Shown here: in pieces, positions 33,633 through 42,955 of the stretch | How positions within the stretch are numbered: the stretch's first letter is position 1 | Layout of the letters: every line of letters begins with the position of its first letter | NCBI GenBank assembly: GCA_963765135.1 | Contig: CAVXUX010000003.1 | Span: forward strand, 558,001 to 622,000 | Direction: 5' to 3' | DNA from: JACVRW01 sp963765135 | GTDB taxonomy: Bacteria; Actinomycetota; Thermoleophilia; Solirubrobacterales; Thermoleophilaceae | Length of the DNA stretch: 64,000 bases | The notes under the pieces: model-generated | Databases searched by the model: none | What the model saw: the letters and a program-made list of their open reading frames with translations, nothing else | What the model was told of the DNA's origin: nothing | Position numbers and translations under genes: made by a program

Positions 33633-34505
33633 CTAGCTTTCGACCGCGGTGTAGACGGCGGCGAAGTCGTCGTCGGCGTGACCGGCCTCGGCTGCCTGGG
33701 CGTATAGGCCCTCGGCCACCGCCGCCAAGCGCAGATCGACGCCGAGAGCGCCTGCCTCTTCGAGCGCGTAGCGCACGTCCTTGAGCATGTGACCGAGCTT
33801 GAAGAGCGCCGGCTCCCAGCGCTCCTCGAACATCGGCCGGCCCTTGAGGTTCAGCACCGCGCTGGCGCCGGCGCTGCCGGCGGCGACCGAGAGGAACGCG
33901 TCCTCGTCGAGCCCGGCCGCCTTGGCGGTGCGCACCGCCTCGGCGAGAACAGCCGCGTGCACCGCGCCCATCGCGTTGGTGAGCAGCTTGGCGAGCTGCG
34001 CCTGACCGAGCGGTCCGACGTGCACGATGTTCTCGCCCATCACTTCGAATAGCGGCAGCGCGCGCTCGTGGGTGTCGCGGTCGCCGCCGACGAAGATCGA
34101 CAGCGTGCCGTCCTCGGCCTTGGGCTTGGAGCCGGACACCGGCGCCTCCAGGAACGCGCGCGGGGCGACCAGGTCGGCGACCGAGCGCGAGGCTCCCGGC
34201 GGGATCGTCGACATGTCGATCACGAGCGCGGACTCGGGCAGCGTCTCGAGCGCTCCGCGCAGCACCTCCTCCACCTGGGGGGCGTCGGGCACCATCGTGA
34301 TGAAGGCGTCGGCTCCCTCGGCGGCCTCGGCGGGCGTGGCCGCGGCCCGGGCGCCGTGCTCGGCGGCGAAGCGCTCCGCCTTCTCGTGGGTGCGCGTGTA
34401 GACGGTCAGCTCGAAGCCCGCCTCGCGCAGGTTGCGCGCCATCGGGGCGCCCATGATGCCCAGTCCGACGAAGCCGACTCTTTCAATCCCTGCCATGTCC
34501 GCCAC
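33633..34505 (-). CDS. Beta-hydroxyacid dehydrogenase (3-hydroxyisobutyrate / tartronate semialdehyde reductase family)
   Basis: A 290-residue NAD(P)-dependent enzyme. The Rossmann motif GFVGLGIMGAPMARNL, the substrate motif FLEAPVSGSKPKAEDG and catalytic Lys region QAQLAKLLTNAM are visible. Substrate could be 3-hydroxyisobutyrate, glyoxylate or succinic semialdehyde. The start (34505, or MAG at 34496) overlaps the HyuB gene by up to 23 bp, so it is coupled to the hydantoinase-type genes. Confidence 0.9.
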   Translation of the reverse strand: MADMAGIERVGFVGLGIMGAPMARNLREAGFELTVYTRTHEKAERFAAEHGARAAATPAEAAEGADAFITMVPDAPQVEEVLRGALETLPESALVIDMSTIPPGASRSVADLVAPRAFLEAPVSGSKPKAEDGTLSIFVGGDRDTHERALPLFEVMGENIVHVGPLGQAQLAKLLTNAMGAVHAAVLAEAVRTAKAAGLDEDAFLSVAAGSAGASAVLNLKGRPMFEERWEPALFKLGHMLKDVRYALEEAGALGVDLRLAAVAEGLYAQAAEAGHADDDFAAVYTAVES

Positions 34506-35967
34506 CTCCAGGTGTCTCGATTCGCAGCCGGTCGCCGGGCTCCAGCGTGCCAGAGGCCTTGCCGGGCAGCTCGTCGCCGTTGATCAGGTTCCTACCCCGA
34601 GCGCCGGGCTCGCCACCGTCGGCGCCGGGCGGCGCGTGCCGGCGGCGCTCGGTGATCAGCGAGTAGCGCATGTCCGCGAGCGCCTCGAGCTCGCGCACCA
34701 CGCCGTCGCCGCCGCGGTGGCGGCCGGCGCCGCCCGAGCCGCGCCGGATGGAGTACTCCACCGCCCGCAGCGGGAACTCCAGCTCGAGCGCCTCGACCGG
34801 CGTGTTCAGCGTGTTCGACATCGCCACGTGCACGGCGCTCGGGCCGTCGGCGTCGGCGCAGGCGCCCTGGCCGCCGCCGAGCGTCTCGTAGTAGGTGAAG
34901 TCGTCGTTGCCGAGCGTGAGGTTGTTCATCGTCCCCTGTCCGAGCGCATGCCCGAAGGCGGCCAGGACGAGGTCGGCGACGCGCGAGGAGGTCTCGACGT
35001 TGCCCGCCGCGACCGCGGCCGGGGGCCGCGCGTTGAGCAGGCTGCCTTCGGGGGCGATCACGCTGAGCGGACGGTAGGCGCCCTCGCAGGGCGGCACGTC
35101 GGGGTCGGTGAGCACCCGCAGGGCGAAGTAGCAGGCCGACAGCGTCACCGCGAGCGGGCAGTTGAGGTTGCCGTCGTGCTGGGCGGCGGAGCCGGAGAAG
35201 TCGAGGGTGATCTGGTCGCCGTCGACTGTCGCCGCCACCCGCAGGTCCAGGTCCCCGTCCGCCGCCTCCAGCACGTCGGTCGCCGTGCGCACGCCGTCGG
35301 GCAGCTCGGCGATGCGGGCGCGGGTGCGGCGCTCGGCGTAGTCGAGCGTCTCCTCCAGCCCGGCCCGGAAGCTGTCGAGCCCGAAGCGCTCGATCAGCGC
35401 CTCCACGCGCTCGGCGCCGGCGCGGCCGGCCGCCAGCTGGGCGCGCAGGTCGGCCTCGCGCTGGGGCGGGTTGCGCATCTGGGCGGCCAGCTCGCGGAGG
35501 GTCTCGGGGTCGAGCCGGGTGGGAGGGATCACGACGCCCTCGTCGGCGAGCGAGCGCGAGTCGGCCGGCATGCTGCCGGGCTCCTTCGCCCCGACGTCCG
35601 CGTGGTGCGCGCGGCTGGCCGCGAAGCCGACCAGCTCCTCCTGATGGAAGAGCGGGGCGATCACGGTGATGTCCGGCAGGTGGGTGCCGCCGCGGTAGGG
35701 GTCGTTGAGGATCCAGGCGACGCCCGGCTCGTGGTGCTCGTCGAGCACAGCGGCGACCGCCGCGGGCATCGCGCCCAGGTGCACCGGGATGTGCTCGGCC
35801 TGCATGACCATGCGGCCGCGCTCGTCGAAGAGCGCCGTGGAGGCGTCGCGGCGCTCCTTGATGTTGGCCGAGTGGGCCGAGCGGACCAGCACGGCGCCCA
35901 TCTCGTCGCAGGCAGCCCGGAGCGCGCCGAGCATGACCTGGAGCGTGACGGGATCGAGGCCGCTCAC
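34483..35967 (-). CDS. hyuB: Hydantoinase B / oxoprolinase family subunit
   Basis: A 494-residue HyuB subunit of an ATP-dependent hydantoinase/5-oxoprolinase/acetone-carboxylase type enzyme. Landmarks are LQVMLGALRAACDEMGAVLVRSAHS, NDPYRGGTHLPD and YYETLGGGQGA; the C-terminus carries RIETPGGGGHG. GTG 35967 overlaps the HyuA stop (GTGA). The true substrate (hydantoin, oxoproline or another lactam or ketone) cannot be read from sequence. Confidence 0.92.
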   Translation of the reverse strand: MSGLDPVTLQVMLGALRAACDEMGAVLVRSAHSANIKERRDASTALFDERGRMVMQAEHIPVHLGAMPAAVAAVLDEHHEPGVAWILNDPYRGGTHLPDITVIAPLFHQEELVGFAASRAHHADVGAKEPGSMPADSRSLADEGVVIPPTRLDPETLRELAAQMRNPPQREADLRAQLAAGRAGAERVEALIERFGLDSFRAGLEETLDYAERRTRARIAELPDGVRTATDVLEAADGDLDLRVAATVDGDQITLDFSGSAAQHDGNLNCPLAVTLSACYFALRVLTDPDVPPCEGAYRPLSVIAPEGSLLNARPPAAVAAGNVETSSRVADLVLAAFGHALGQGTMNNLTLGNDDFTYYETLGGGQGACADADGPSAVHVAMSNTLNTPVEALELEFPLRAVEYSIRRGSGGAGRHRGGDGVVRELEALADMRYSLITERRRHAPPGADGGEPGARGRNLINGDELPGKASGTLEPGDRLRIETPGGGGHGRD

Positions 35968-37901
35968 CGCTCCATCACCACCCCGTCGGCGTCGGCGTGC
36001 GCCCGCCACCCGGGCGGCACCACGAGCGTGGCGCCGGGCAGCTCGAAGATGGCCGGCCCGTCGAGCTCGGCCTCGCCGGGACCGAGGACGGCGGTGTCGA
36101 GCCAGTCGCCGTCGAACAGCGCGCTGCGCCTGCCGCGCCGCTCGGCGGGCTCGGCAGCGGCGGGCGGAGGCTCGGCGCCCGGGAGAGCGGCCGCGACACG
36201 GACGGTGACCAGCTCGAGCTCGGCATCGGGGTCCGAGTAGCCGTAGCGCTCCTCGTGGGCGCGGTCGAAGGACGCGCGCAGCTCGGCGGGCTCGGGCGCG
36301 AGCGGAGCGTCGATGGAGAGCTCGAAGGCCTGCCCGGCGTAGCGCAGGTCGTAGGTGGCGCGCAGCTGGGCACCCGATTCGCCCAGCTCAGCGCGCGCCT
36401 GTTCGCCCAAGCGGGCGACGGCTTCGCCGATTCGCTCGCGAGTCAGCGCCTCGCCGCCGAGCAGCACGCTCTCCACCACGTCCCGGCGCCGCTCCGACAC
36501 GATCAACCCGAGCGCAGACAGCACCCCGGAGGCCAGCGGCGCCACCACCCGCCGCATCCCCAGCTCGGTTGCGATCTGCGCCGCGTGCAGCGGCCCCGCG
36601 CCGCCGAATGCCACCAGCGCCAGGTCGCGCGGGTCGATGCCGCGCTCCACCGTCACCACCCGCACCGCCTGGGCCATCTCCGCCGCGGCCACGCGCGCGA
36701 TCCCGGCGGCGGCCTCGTCGGCGCTCAGCCCCAGCTCGCCGGCGAGCCCGCCCACCGCTTCGCCGGCCGCCTCGGCGTCGAGCCGAACCCCGCCTGCGAG
36801 CGGCGAGTCGGCGTCGAGCCAGCCCAGCAGCAGGTCGGCGTCCGTGACCGTCGGCTCGCTCCCCCCGCGGCCGTAGCACGCCGGCCCCGGGTCGGCGCCC
36901 GCCGATCGCGGCCCCACTCGCAGCGCCCCGCCCGCGTCGCGCCAGGCGATCGACCCGCCGCCGGCGCCGATCGTGTGCACGTCGACCATCGGCAGCGCCA
37001 GCGCGCGCCCGCCCACGCTGCGCCCGCCGCCGACCGCCGCGGTCCCGCCGAGCAGCAGCGAGACGTCGCACGAGGTTCCGCCCATGTCGAGCCCGACCGC
37101 GTCCGCCCCCGCCACCCGTGCCGCGCCCACCGCTCCGCCGGCGGGCCCCGACAGCACCGTCCAGGAGCCGTGGCGGGCCGCGGTGGCGGCGCTCGCCGTG
37201 CCCCCGCTCGACAGCATCACCTCGGGCTCGGGCAGCCCGGCCGCGCCGGCGCGCTCGGCCAGTCGCCCGAGATAGCCGCGCAGCAGCGGCGACAGGGCGG
37301 CGTCGACGACCGTCGTCACGCAGCGCTCGTACTCGCGAAAAACGCCCGCGGTCTCGTGGGAGGTCGACACGTGCACGTCGCCGAGCACCTCCGCGGCCAG
37401 CACCGCCGCGCGCCGCTCGTGCTCGGGGTGACGGAAGCCCCACAGCAGGCAGACCGCGATCGCCTCGCAATCGAGCCCGTCCAGTGCCTCCCGCAGCGCG
37501 TCCTCGTCGAGCGGGCGCAGCACGCCGTCCGGCCCGGTGCGCTCGGGCACCGCCACGCGCAGCTCGGCGATCGGCGGCGGGTGGCCAACGCACAGGCGGT
37601 ACAGCTCCGGGCGCGCCTGGCGGCCGAGCTCCTCCAGGTCGGTGAAGCCCTCGGTGGCGAGCAGGGCGGTGCGCGCCACCCGGCCCTCGAGCAAAGCGTT
37701 CGTGCCCACGGTCATGCCGTGCACGAAGCGCTCGACGTCGCCCGGCTGCGCGCCCGCGGCGGCCAGCGCCTCGTCCACGGCGTTCATCACGCCCTCGGAC
37801 TGATCGGCGGGCGTGGTCGGCGACTTGCCGGTTACCAGCCGGTCACCGGCGAGCAGCGCGGCGTCGGTGAAGGTGCCGCCAACGTCCACGCCGAGGATCA
37901 T
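35964..37901 (-). CDS. hyuA: Hydantoinase A / oxoprolinase family subunit
   Basis: A 645-residue HyuA subunit with the ATP-binding opening MILGVDVGGTFTDAAL, HGMTVGTNALLEG, SGPAGGAVGAA, LDMGGTSCDVS and a C-terminal AFGGAGPLHAAQIA. It partners HyuB. The two genes overlap by 4 bp. The operon order hyuA-hyuB-dehydrogenase suggests a catabolic route in which a cleaved cyclic amide or ketone is passed to a hydroxyacid dehydrogenase; this is inference. Confidence 0.93.
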   Translation of the reverse strand: MILGVDVGGTFTDAALLAGDRLVTGKSPTTPADQSEGVMNAVDEALAAAGAQPGDVERFVHGMTVGTNALLEGRVARTALLATEGFTDLEELGRQARPELYRLCVGHPPPIAELRVAVPERTGPDGVLRPLDEDALREALDGLDCEAIAVCLLWGFRHPEHERRAAVLAAEVLGDVHVSTSHETAGVFREYERCVTTVVDAALSPLLRGYLGRLAERAGAAGLPEPEVMLSSGGTASAATAARHGSWTVLSGPAGGAVGAARVAGADAVGLDMGGTSCDVSLLLGGTAAVGGGRSVGGRALALPMVDVHTIGAGGGSIAWRDAGGALRVGPRSAGADPGPACYGRGGSEPTVTDADLLLGWLDADSPLAGGVRLDAEAAGEAVGGLAGELGLSADEAAAGIARVAAAEMAQAVRVVTVERGIDPRDLALVAFGGAGPLHAAQIATELGMRRVVAPLASGVLSALGLIVSERRRDVVESVLLGGEALTRERIGEAVARLGEQARAELGESGAQLRATYDLRYAGQAFELSIDAPLAPEPAELRASFDRAHEERYGYSDPDAELELVTVRVAAALPGAEPPPAAAEPAERRGRRSALFDGDWLDTAVLGPGEAELDGPAIFELPGATLVVPPGWRAHADADGVVMER

Positions 37902-37931
37902 CGGCGTGGACGCTAGACGGCGTGGGTACCT

Positions 37932-38351
37932 CTACGCGGCGACCTCGAAGTCGTCGTCGAGGTGCTTGTGCGACGGGCAGTACTTGCTGCCCGGCAGCGG
38001 TACGCGCTGGCACGCCGTCCCTCTACGTGTACTGGCGTGGCAGCACGCTGGGCTACCGTCGAAGGTCACGCCCTCGCGCAGCTGGCTGTCGACGTACTCG
38101 GTCGCCAGCTGCATGTGCTTCTCGCACATCCGGTAGACCCGCATCTGGTCTGTCATCGGGAAGTAGTGACGCACGTCGTTGAAGAGCGTGCGCACCGGCT
38201 TCGCGAAGTAATGCCTGTCGAGCGCGAGCCGCTCCATCGACGACTCGCACGCCCGTAGGAACTGCATCCTTGTTGCAGCGATGTCCTCGCCCCTGCCGGA
38301 GACGACATCCTGCGCCAGCTCCCGATAGAGCGAGCGACTGAACTGGTACAT
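37932..38351 (-). CDS. Hypothetical protein with C-terminal zinc-binding CxH-type motif
   Basis: A 139-residue protein with a helical N-terminal part (residues 1-90). The C-terminal tail has evenly spaced Cys/His: CCHASTRRGTACQRV...KYCPSHK, a pattern seen in short zinc-binding tails of many actinobacterial proteins. I do not recognise the N-terminal domain. It lies 30 bp upstream of hyuA on the same strand, so they may be cotranscribed, but the role is unknown. Confidence 0.7.
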   Translation of the reverse strand: MYQFSRSLYRELAQDVVSGRGEDIAATRMQFLRACESSMERLALDRHYFAKPVRTLFNDVRHYFPMTDQMRVYRMCEKHMQLATEYVDSQLREGVTFDGSPACCHASTRRGTACQRVPLPGSKYCPSHKHLDDDFEVAA

Positions 38352-38425
38352 CGGGCCTCCCTTAACCCAGTCAACTTGCCGCGGGCTTGCCGTGCCCGAG
38401 ACGGTGCGGCGTTTTGCAAACTACC

Positions 38426-38469
38426 CCAGTCCAACGCCGTCTATATTGAGCTGGCGTTAAACCGACTGG
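38426..38469. repeat. Interrupted inverted repeat in the 197-bp gap before the Zn-tail gene
   Basis: CCAGTC-c-AACGCC (38426-38438) pairs with GGCGTT (38453-38458) and GACTGG (38464-38469) across a 14-base loop that contains TATATT. The strand with the repeat is AT-richer than its surroundings. It sits upstream of the Zn-tail protein and downstream of the flavin reductase, so it may be a terminator of the latter or an operator of the former. Confidence 0.45.
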
Positions 38470-38548
38470 GCGTTCAGTTACCCCCGTTATGGAGATTCCG
38501 AACCTAAATTAGCTCGAATCTGGCTGGCTGGCCAGCCCGGGGCCGTTT

Positions 38549-39040
38549 TCAGCCCATCATGGGGGACATCAGCCAGTCCATGCGACGGCGCGAATAGACC
38601 AGCGGCTCGCCCTCCTCCAGCCGCCCCGCCTCGAGGTCGCCGATCAGCACCGTGTGGTCGTAGCGGACGAAGTTCTCGGCCCGCCGGCACCGCAAGTAGG
38701 CCAGCACGTGGGCCAGCTCGGGCACGTCCTCGTCCCAGTCCCACTCGAGTCCGGCGAACTTGTCCGGGGCCTGGCGGTCGGCGAAGCGGTGGGCCAGCTC
38801 GATCTGATCCGCGCGCAGCAGGTGCACGCCGAAGCGCTCGCACTCGGCGAGCGCGTCGTGGCAGCGCGACTGATGCCAGATCGACACCAGCAGCGACGGC
38901 GGGTGCGCGCTGTAGGAGACGAGCGCGGTCGCGGCCAGCCCGCAGGGGCGCCCTCCGTCTCGCCGCGCGGTGATCACCGCGACCCCGGAGGCGAGGTGCG
39001 CCATCGCGTCGCGAAACAGGTCGTCGAGTTCTAGGTCCAT
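38549..39040 (-). CDS. Flavin reductase domain protein (FMN-binding split barrel)
   Basis: A 163-residue flavin reductase-like protein. Features: LFRDAMAHLASGVAVITA, CGLAATALVSYSAHPPSLLVSI (flavin contacts) and ECERFGVHLLRADQ; the C-terminus has YDHTVLIGDLEAG. Such proteins supply reduced flavin to two-component monooxygenases, but no oxygenase is near. The ATG at 39040 overlaps nadB by 10 bp. Confidence 0.9.
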   Translation of the reverse strand: MDLELDDLFRDAMAHLASGVAVITARRDGGRPCGLAATALVSYSAHPPSLLVSIWHQSRCHDALAECERFGVHLLRADQIELAHRFADRQAPDKFAGLEWDWDEDVPELAHVLAYLRCRRAENFVRYDHTVLIGDLEAGRLEEGEPLVYSRRRMDWLMSPMMG

Positions 39041-40497
39041 TGCTCGAAGCTCGGCCGCGCGTCGGCTTCGACAAGCGTATGCATGTGGTCGAGCCCGGGG
39101 TCGGTGTCCGGGTGGTCGAGGCGCTGATGCGCGCCGCGGCTCTCCTCGCGCGCGAGGCAGGAGGCGCCGATCAGGCGAGCGAGCGGGAACGGGTCGTCGA
39201 GCAGCTCGCGCAGGCCCGCCGGCTCGCGCTGGAGCCCGGCGTGGCGCCAGAGCGCCGCGCGCGTCTCGTCCGGTGGCGGCACGGTGCGGATCGCGTCGTC
39301 GGGGGTGGCGGCGGCCGGCGGCTCGGGGTCGGCCACGGCCGCCAGCGCGGCGCGGCGGCCGAACACGAAGCACTCCGCCAGCGAGTTCGAGGCCAGCCGG
39401 TTGGCGCCGTGGAGCCCGGTGCAGGCCGACTCGCCGATCGCGTACAGGCCGGGCAGCGACGAGCGCCCGTCGATGTCGGTCGCGACACCGCCCATCGTGT
39501 AGTGGGCGGCGGGGGCGACCGGCACGAGGTCGCGGCGCGGGTCGATGCCCACCTCCTCGAGCGCCGCCGCGATGTTGGGGAAGCGCGCCACGTCCACCGA
39601 GCGCATGTCGAGGCTCACCGCGGTCTGGCCGCTGCGCTCGAGCTCGGTCTGGATCGCGAGCGCCACCTGGTCGCGCGGCGCCAGCTCGTCGACGAAGCGC
39701 TCGCCGTCGGCGCCGTGCAGGGTCGCGCCCTCGCCGCGGACGGCCTCGGTGATCAGGAAGCCGTCGCGCGCGCCGTCGTGGCGCAGCGCGGTGGGGTGGA
39801 ACTGCATGAACTCGAGGTCGGCCAGCGACGCCCCGGCCGCCTGCGCAAGCAGCAGCCCGGCGCCAACCGCCCCGCGCGGGTTGGTGGTGCGCTGCCAGAG
39901 CGCGGCCATGCCGCCGGTGGCGAGCACGACCGCGCGGGCCAGGACGGGGAGCGCGTCGCCGCGGCGCGGGCGTGCGACCAGGCCGACGCATCGGCCGTCG
40001 TGGGTGGTCAGCGAGGTGGCGGCGCGCGGCTCGAGCACGTCGATCCGCTCGTTCACCGCGGCGAGCGCCGACAGCTCGCGCGTGATGCGCCTGCCGGTGG
40101 CCGAGCCGCCGGCGTGCACGATGCGCCGGCGCGAGTGGCCGCCCTCCAGGCCGAGGGCGAGGTTGCCGTGGCGGTCGGCGTCGAAGCTGACGCCGAGCCG
40201 CTCGAGGTCGCGCACGCGCCCCGGCGACTCCTCGCACAGCACCCGCACCGCGCTGGCGCGCGCGATCTCGCGGCCGGCGGCGAGCGTGTCCTCGATGTGC
40301 AGCTCGGGGGAGTCGTCGTCCGCCAGCGCCGCGGCGATCCCGCCCTGCGCCCAGAACGACGCGGTCTGGGCGAGCGGCGATCGGCTGACCAGCGCCACCC
40401 GCGCACCCTCCGCGGCGGCCGTGAGGGCGGCGTACAGCCCGGCGGCGCCCGCGCCCACGACGGCCACGTCCACGCGCAGCGGGTGGGAGGCGCTCAC
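39031..40497 (-). CDS. nadB: L-aspartate oxidase
   Basis: A 488-residue FAD enzyme making iminoaspartate, first step of de novo NAD synthesis. FAD motif VVGAGAAGLYAAL, ASFWAQGGIAAAL, FMQFHPTAL and the ACTGLHGANRLASNSL segment are typical of the succinate dehydrogenase/aspartate oxidase group. No nadA or nadC is in the window, and a fumarate-reductase-like role is less likely given length and motifs. It diverges from the HDAC-family gene with 22 bp between starts. Confidence 0.92.
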   Translation of the reverse strand: MSASHPLRVDVAVVGAGAAGLYAALTAAAEGARVALVSRSPLAQTASFWAQGGIAAALADDDSPELHIEDTLAAGREIARASAVRVLCEESPGRVRDLERLGVSFDADRHGNLALGLEGGHSRRRIVHAGGSATGRRITRELSALAAVNERIDVLEPRAATSLTTHDGRCVGLVARPRRGDALPVLARAVVLATGGMAALWQRTTNPRGAVGAGLLLAQAAGASLADLEFMQFHPTALRHDGARDGFLITEAVRGEGATLHGADGERFVDELAPRDQVALAIQTELERSGQTAVSLDMRSVDVARFPNIAAALEEVGIDPRRDLVPVAPAAHYTMGGVATDIDGRSSLPGLYAIGESACTGLHGANRLASNSLAECFVFGRRAALAAVADPEPPAAATPDDAIRTVPPPDETRAALWRHAGLQREPAGLRELLDDPFPLARLIGASCLAREESRGAHQRLDHPDTDPGLDHMHTLVEADARPSFEQWT

Positions 40498-40519
40498 CGC
40501 CGATACCGTACCGGCGGGC

Positions 40520-41503
40520 GTGCCCGTCTACTTCAGCCATCCCTCCTCGCTCGAGCACGACACCGGGCCTGGCCACCCGGAGCGAGCGGACCGGATCCGG
40601 GCGATCGAGGCTGAGCTAGGGCGTCGCGACTGGCTCGGCTACGAGCGGCGCGAGGCGCCCGCGGTCACGACCGAGCAGCTGCTGGCCGTGCACCCGAAGT
40701 CCTACATCGAGTTCGTGCAGGAGACCTGCGCGCGCTCGGGCGCCTTCGACCTCGACACCCCGACCTCCGACGGCACCTGGGAGGCGGCGCTCCACGCTGC
40801 CGGAGGCGCCTGCGCGCTGGTGGAGGCGCTGCTCGCCGGGGAATCGGTCGGCTTCTCGGCGCTGCGCCCGCCCGGGCACCACGCCGAGCAGTCGCGCGCG
40901 ATGGGGTTCTGCCTGTTCGCGAACGTCGCGATCGCGGCGCGCCACGCGCTCTCGCACGGCGCCGAGCGGGTGCTGGTGCTCGACTGGGACGTGCACCACG
41001 GCAACGGCACCAACGCGATCTTCCACGAGTCACGCGAGGTGCTCTTCGCGAGCCTCCACCAGTACCCGTTCTGGCCCGGCTCCGGTGCGCTGTCGGACGT
41101 CGGCGCGGGCGCCGGCGAGGGCTACTCCCTCAACCTGCCGGTGCCGGCCGGGGGCGGGGAGGCCGAGTACTGCGGGCTGGTCGAGCACGTGGTGCTGCCG
41201 GCGGCGCGGGGGTTCGACCCGGACCTCGTGCTCGTGTCGGCCGGATTCGACGCCCACCGCGACGACCCGCTCGGCGAGTGCACGATGGAGACTGACTCGT
41301 ACGCCCAGCTGGCGCTGCTGATCCGGACGCTCGGCAAGCCGGTCGGCTACGTGCTCGAAGGCGGCTACGACCTGGGCGCGCTGGCGGCGTCGGTCGCGGC
41401 GTCGATGGAGAGCCTGGCGGGTGGCGGCGAGCCCGCGTCGTTCCCGCGCGGGGAGCTGGTCGAGCAGGCGGTGGATGCGCTGGGGCGCTACTGGGAGGTC
41501 TAG
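40520..41503 (+). CDS. Histone deacetylase / AcuC-family deacetylase
   Basis: A 327-residue class II-type HDAC-fold enzyme from GTG 40520. Catalytic and zinc residues appear in RPPGHHAEQS (His dyad), LDWDVHHGNGT (Asp/His ligands) and SAGFDAHRDDPL (Asp). The C-terminus has VLEGGYDLGAL. It should remove acyl groups from lysine side chains or small amines (acetylpolyamine amidohydrolase-like). The SnoaL-like gene starts directly at its stop. Confidence 0.93.
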   Translation: MPVYFSHPSSLEHDTGPGHPERADRIRAIEAELGRRDWLGYERREAPAVTTEQLLAVHPKSYIEFVQETCARSGAFDLDTPTSDGTWEAALHAAGGACALVEALLAGESVGFSALRPPGHHAEQSRAMGFCLFANVAIAARHALSHGAERVLVLDWDVHHGNGTNAIFHESREVLFASLHQYPFWPGSGALSDVGAGAGEGYSLNLPVPAGGGEAEYCGLVEHVVLPAARGFDPDLVLVSAGFDAHRDDPLGECTMETDSYAQLALLIRTLGKPVGYVLEGGYDLGALAASVAASMESLAGGGEPASFPRGELVEQAVDALGRYWEV

Positions 41504-41911
41504 GTGTCGAAAGAGAGCGTCGAGGTCGTCTTGGAGCTGCACGCGGCAGTCACCCGAGGCGACCTGGATGGCGTTCTCTCGCTCGCGCACCCCAAGGTCG
41601 AGTACCACTCCGCGATCCAGCAGGCGATGGAGGGCGAAGGGAGCGTCTTCAAGGGCCTGCCCGGCATCGAGCGCTGGTTCGAGGAGCTGCAGGATCTATA
41701 CGAGTACATCGAGTCCGAGGTCCTCGAGGTGCACGACTTCGGCGAGCGGGTGGCGATCGCGTTCGTCGTCCGGGGGCGCGGCGCCGGCAGCGGCATCGTG
41801 CTCGAGCAGCCGCTGGCTCAGGTGGTGACCGTGCGGGAAGGGAAGATCGTCGAGGTGTGCGACTTCTTCAGCCGCGAGGAGGCGCTCGCGGCGGCTAGCT
41901 CGCCGGCTTGA
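41504..41911 (+). CDS. SnoaL-like / NTF2-fold protein
   Basis: A 135-residue protein from GTG 41504, immediately after the HDAC-family stop. It has the SnoaL-like pattern VVLELHAAVTRGDLDGVLSLAHPKVEYHS, GLPGIERWFEEL and RVAIAFVVRGR. Ligand or reaction unknown. It overlaps the convergent SPOR gene by 17 bp. It is a distant look-alike of the gene at 3916, not a close duplicate. Confidence 0.78.
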   Translation: MSKESVEVVLELHAAVTRGDLDGVLSLAHPKVEYHSAIQQAMEGEGSVFKGLPGIERWFEELQDLYEYIESEVLEVHDFGERVAIAFVVRGRGAGSGIVLEQPLAQVVTVREGKIVEVCDFFSREEALAAASSPA

Positions 41912-42482
41912 CCAGCGTGGCGTAGGCGCCCGGGTAGCGCTCGGCGAGGTTGCCGGCCTGGCGCTCGGCGCTCTCCTGGTTGTCGAAGCGCCCCGCGAAG
42001 ACGATCCAGAGGTTGGTGCCGAGGTCGAAGTCGTCCGAGCGCAGCATGCCGGCCTCGAGCCCCGTCTTCGCCGCCTCCTCCGCGACGCGCTTGGCAGCGG
42101 GCCGGTCGCCCGAGCTCACGATCACGACGGTGTAGCCGGTGAGGTCTTTCGGCCATTTCATCAGCAGGCTCTTGCTGGGCTGTTGGGCCTCGCCGGTGTC
42201 GGTTTCGGTCTGGGGGGCCCCGGCGTCGGCCGATGGCTTCGGCTCGGAGGTGCGGTCGGCCGCCGAGGAGTCGCCGCCGGAGTCGTCGGTCAGCTCGCTG
42301 AGCGCGAAGCCGAAGGCCGCCGCCCCGATCACGACCACGCAGAGCAGCAGCGCGACGGCGGGCAGGCGATCCAGCGAGCGGCGCTCGCCACCCTCCTCCT
42401 TGAGGGCGATCCGGCTGCCGCACTCGAGGCAGACGAGCTGACCGGGCTCGGCGGGCTCGCCGCAGCGGGGGCAGGAGGTCAC
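41895..42482 (-). CDS. Zinc-ribbon, single-span membrane protein with SPOR domain
   Basis: A 195-residue protein from GTG 42482. An N-terminal zinc ribbon (CPRCGEPAEPGQLVCLECG) is cytoplasmic, a membrane helix (VALLLCVVVIGAAAFGFAL) follows at about residues 43-62, then a Ser/Asp/Glu-rich linker and a C-terminal SPOR-like domain (GYTVVIVSSGDRPAA, LWIVFAGRFDNQESAE). SPOR domains bind denuded peptidoglycan, so a septal or cell-wall role is likely. GTG overlaps the acidic coiled-coil gene by 4 bp. Confidence 0.82.
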   Translation of the reverse strand: MTSCPRCGEPAEPGQLVCLECGSRIALKEEGGERRSLDRLPAVALLLCVVVIGAAAFGFALSELTDDSGGDSSAADRTSEPKPSADAGAPQTETDTGEAQQPSKSLLMKWPKDLTGYTVVIVSSGDRPAAKRVAEEAAKTGLEAGMLRSDDFDLGTNLWIVFAGRFDNQESAERQAGNLAERYPGAYATLVKPAS

Positions 42483-42955
42483 GCGCGCGGCTCCTCGTGC
42501 TCGGCGAGGGGCTCGTCCTCTGGCGCGACCTCGTCGGCCTCGCCGGTCTCGTCCTCCGATCGCGGCTCGTCCTCGTCGAGCTCCTCGTCGAGCGCGCGCT
42601 CTTCCCCGGTCTCCTCGCCGAGCGGCTCGTCGTCCTCGAGCGCGACGTCGTCCTCGGGCTCCTCGTCAAGTGCGTCCTCTTCCTCGGCGAGCGGGCCCTC
42701 GTCCCCGTGCTCCTCGACGGCCTCGACCTCGGTCGTCTCCTGCCCTGGCTCCTCGCTCCCGTCGAGCTTCGCCTGCAGCTCGCGCACCTCCTCGTCGACG
42801 ACGGTCAGCTCCGCCGCCTTCTGCTGCAGCAGCTCCGGCGCCCGCTTGCCCTGCCGGTGCAGCTCGTAGACGAGCGCGCCCAGATCGAGCAGGAGCGCCT
42901 CGCGCACGCGGAGCTGCTCGCGCAGCCGCCGCCGCATCTCCCCGCGCTCACTCAC
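42479..42955 (-). CDS. Hypothetical coiled-coil protein with long acidic tail
   Basis: A 158-residue protein. Residues 1-65 form a basic coiled coil (REQLRVREALLLDLGALVYELHRQGK). Residues 66-158 are almost entirely Glu/Asp low-complexity sequence (about 90 residues), probably disordered. No family recognised. It is coupled to the SPOR gene (4-bp overlap) and overlaps the glycosyltransferase 3' end by 8 bp, so it belongs to the asnB-glycosyltransferase-SPOR operon. Confidence 0.72.
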   Translation of the reverse strand: MSERGEMRRRLREQLRVREALLLDLGALVYELHRQGKRAPELLQQKAAELTVVDEEVRELQAKLDGSEEPGQETTEVEAVEEHGDEGPLAEEEDALDEEPEDDVALEDDEPLGEETGEERALDEELDEDEPRSEDETGEADEVAPEDEPLAEHEEPRA

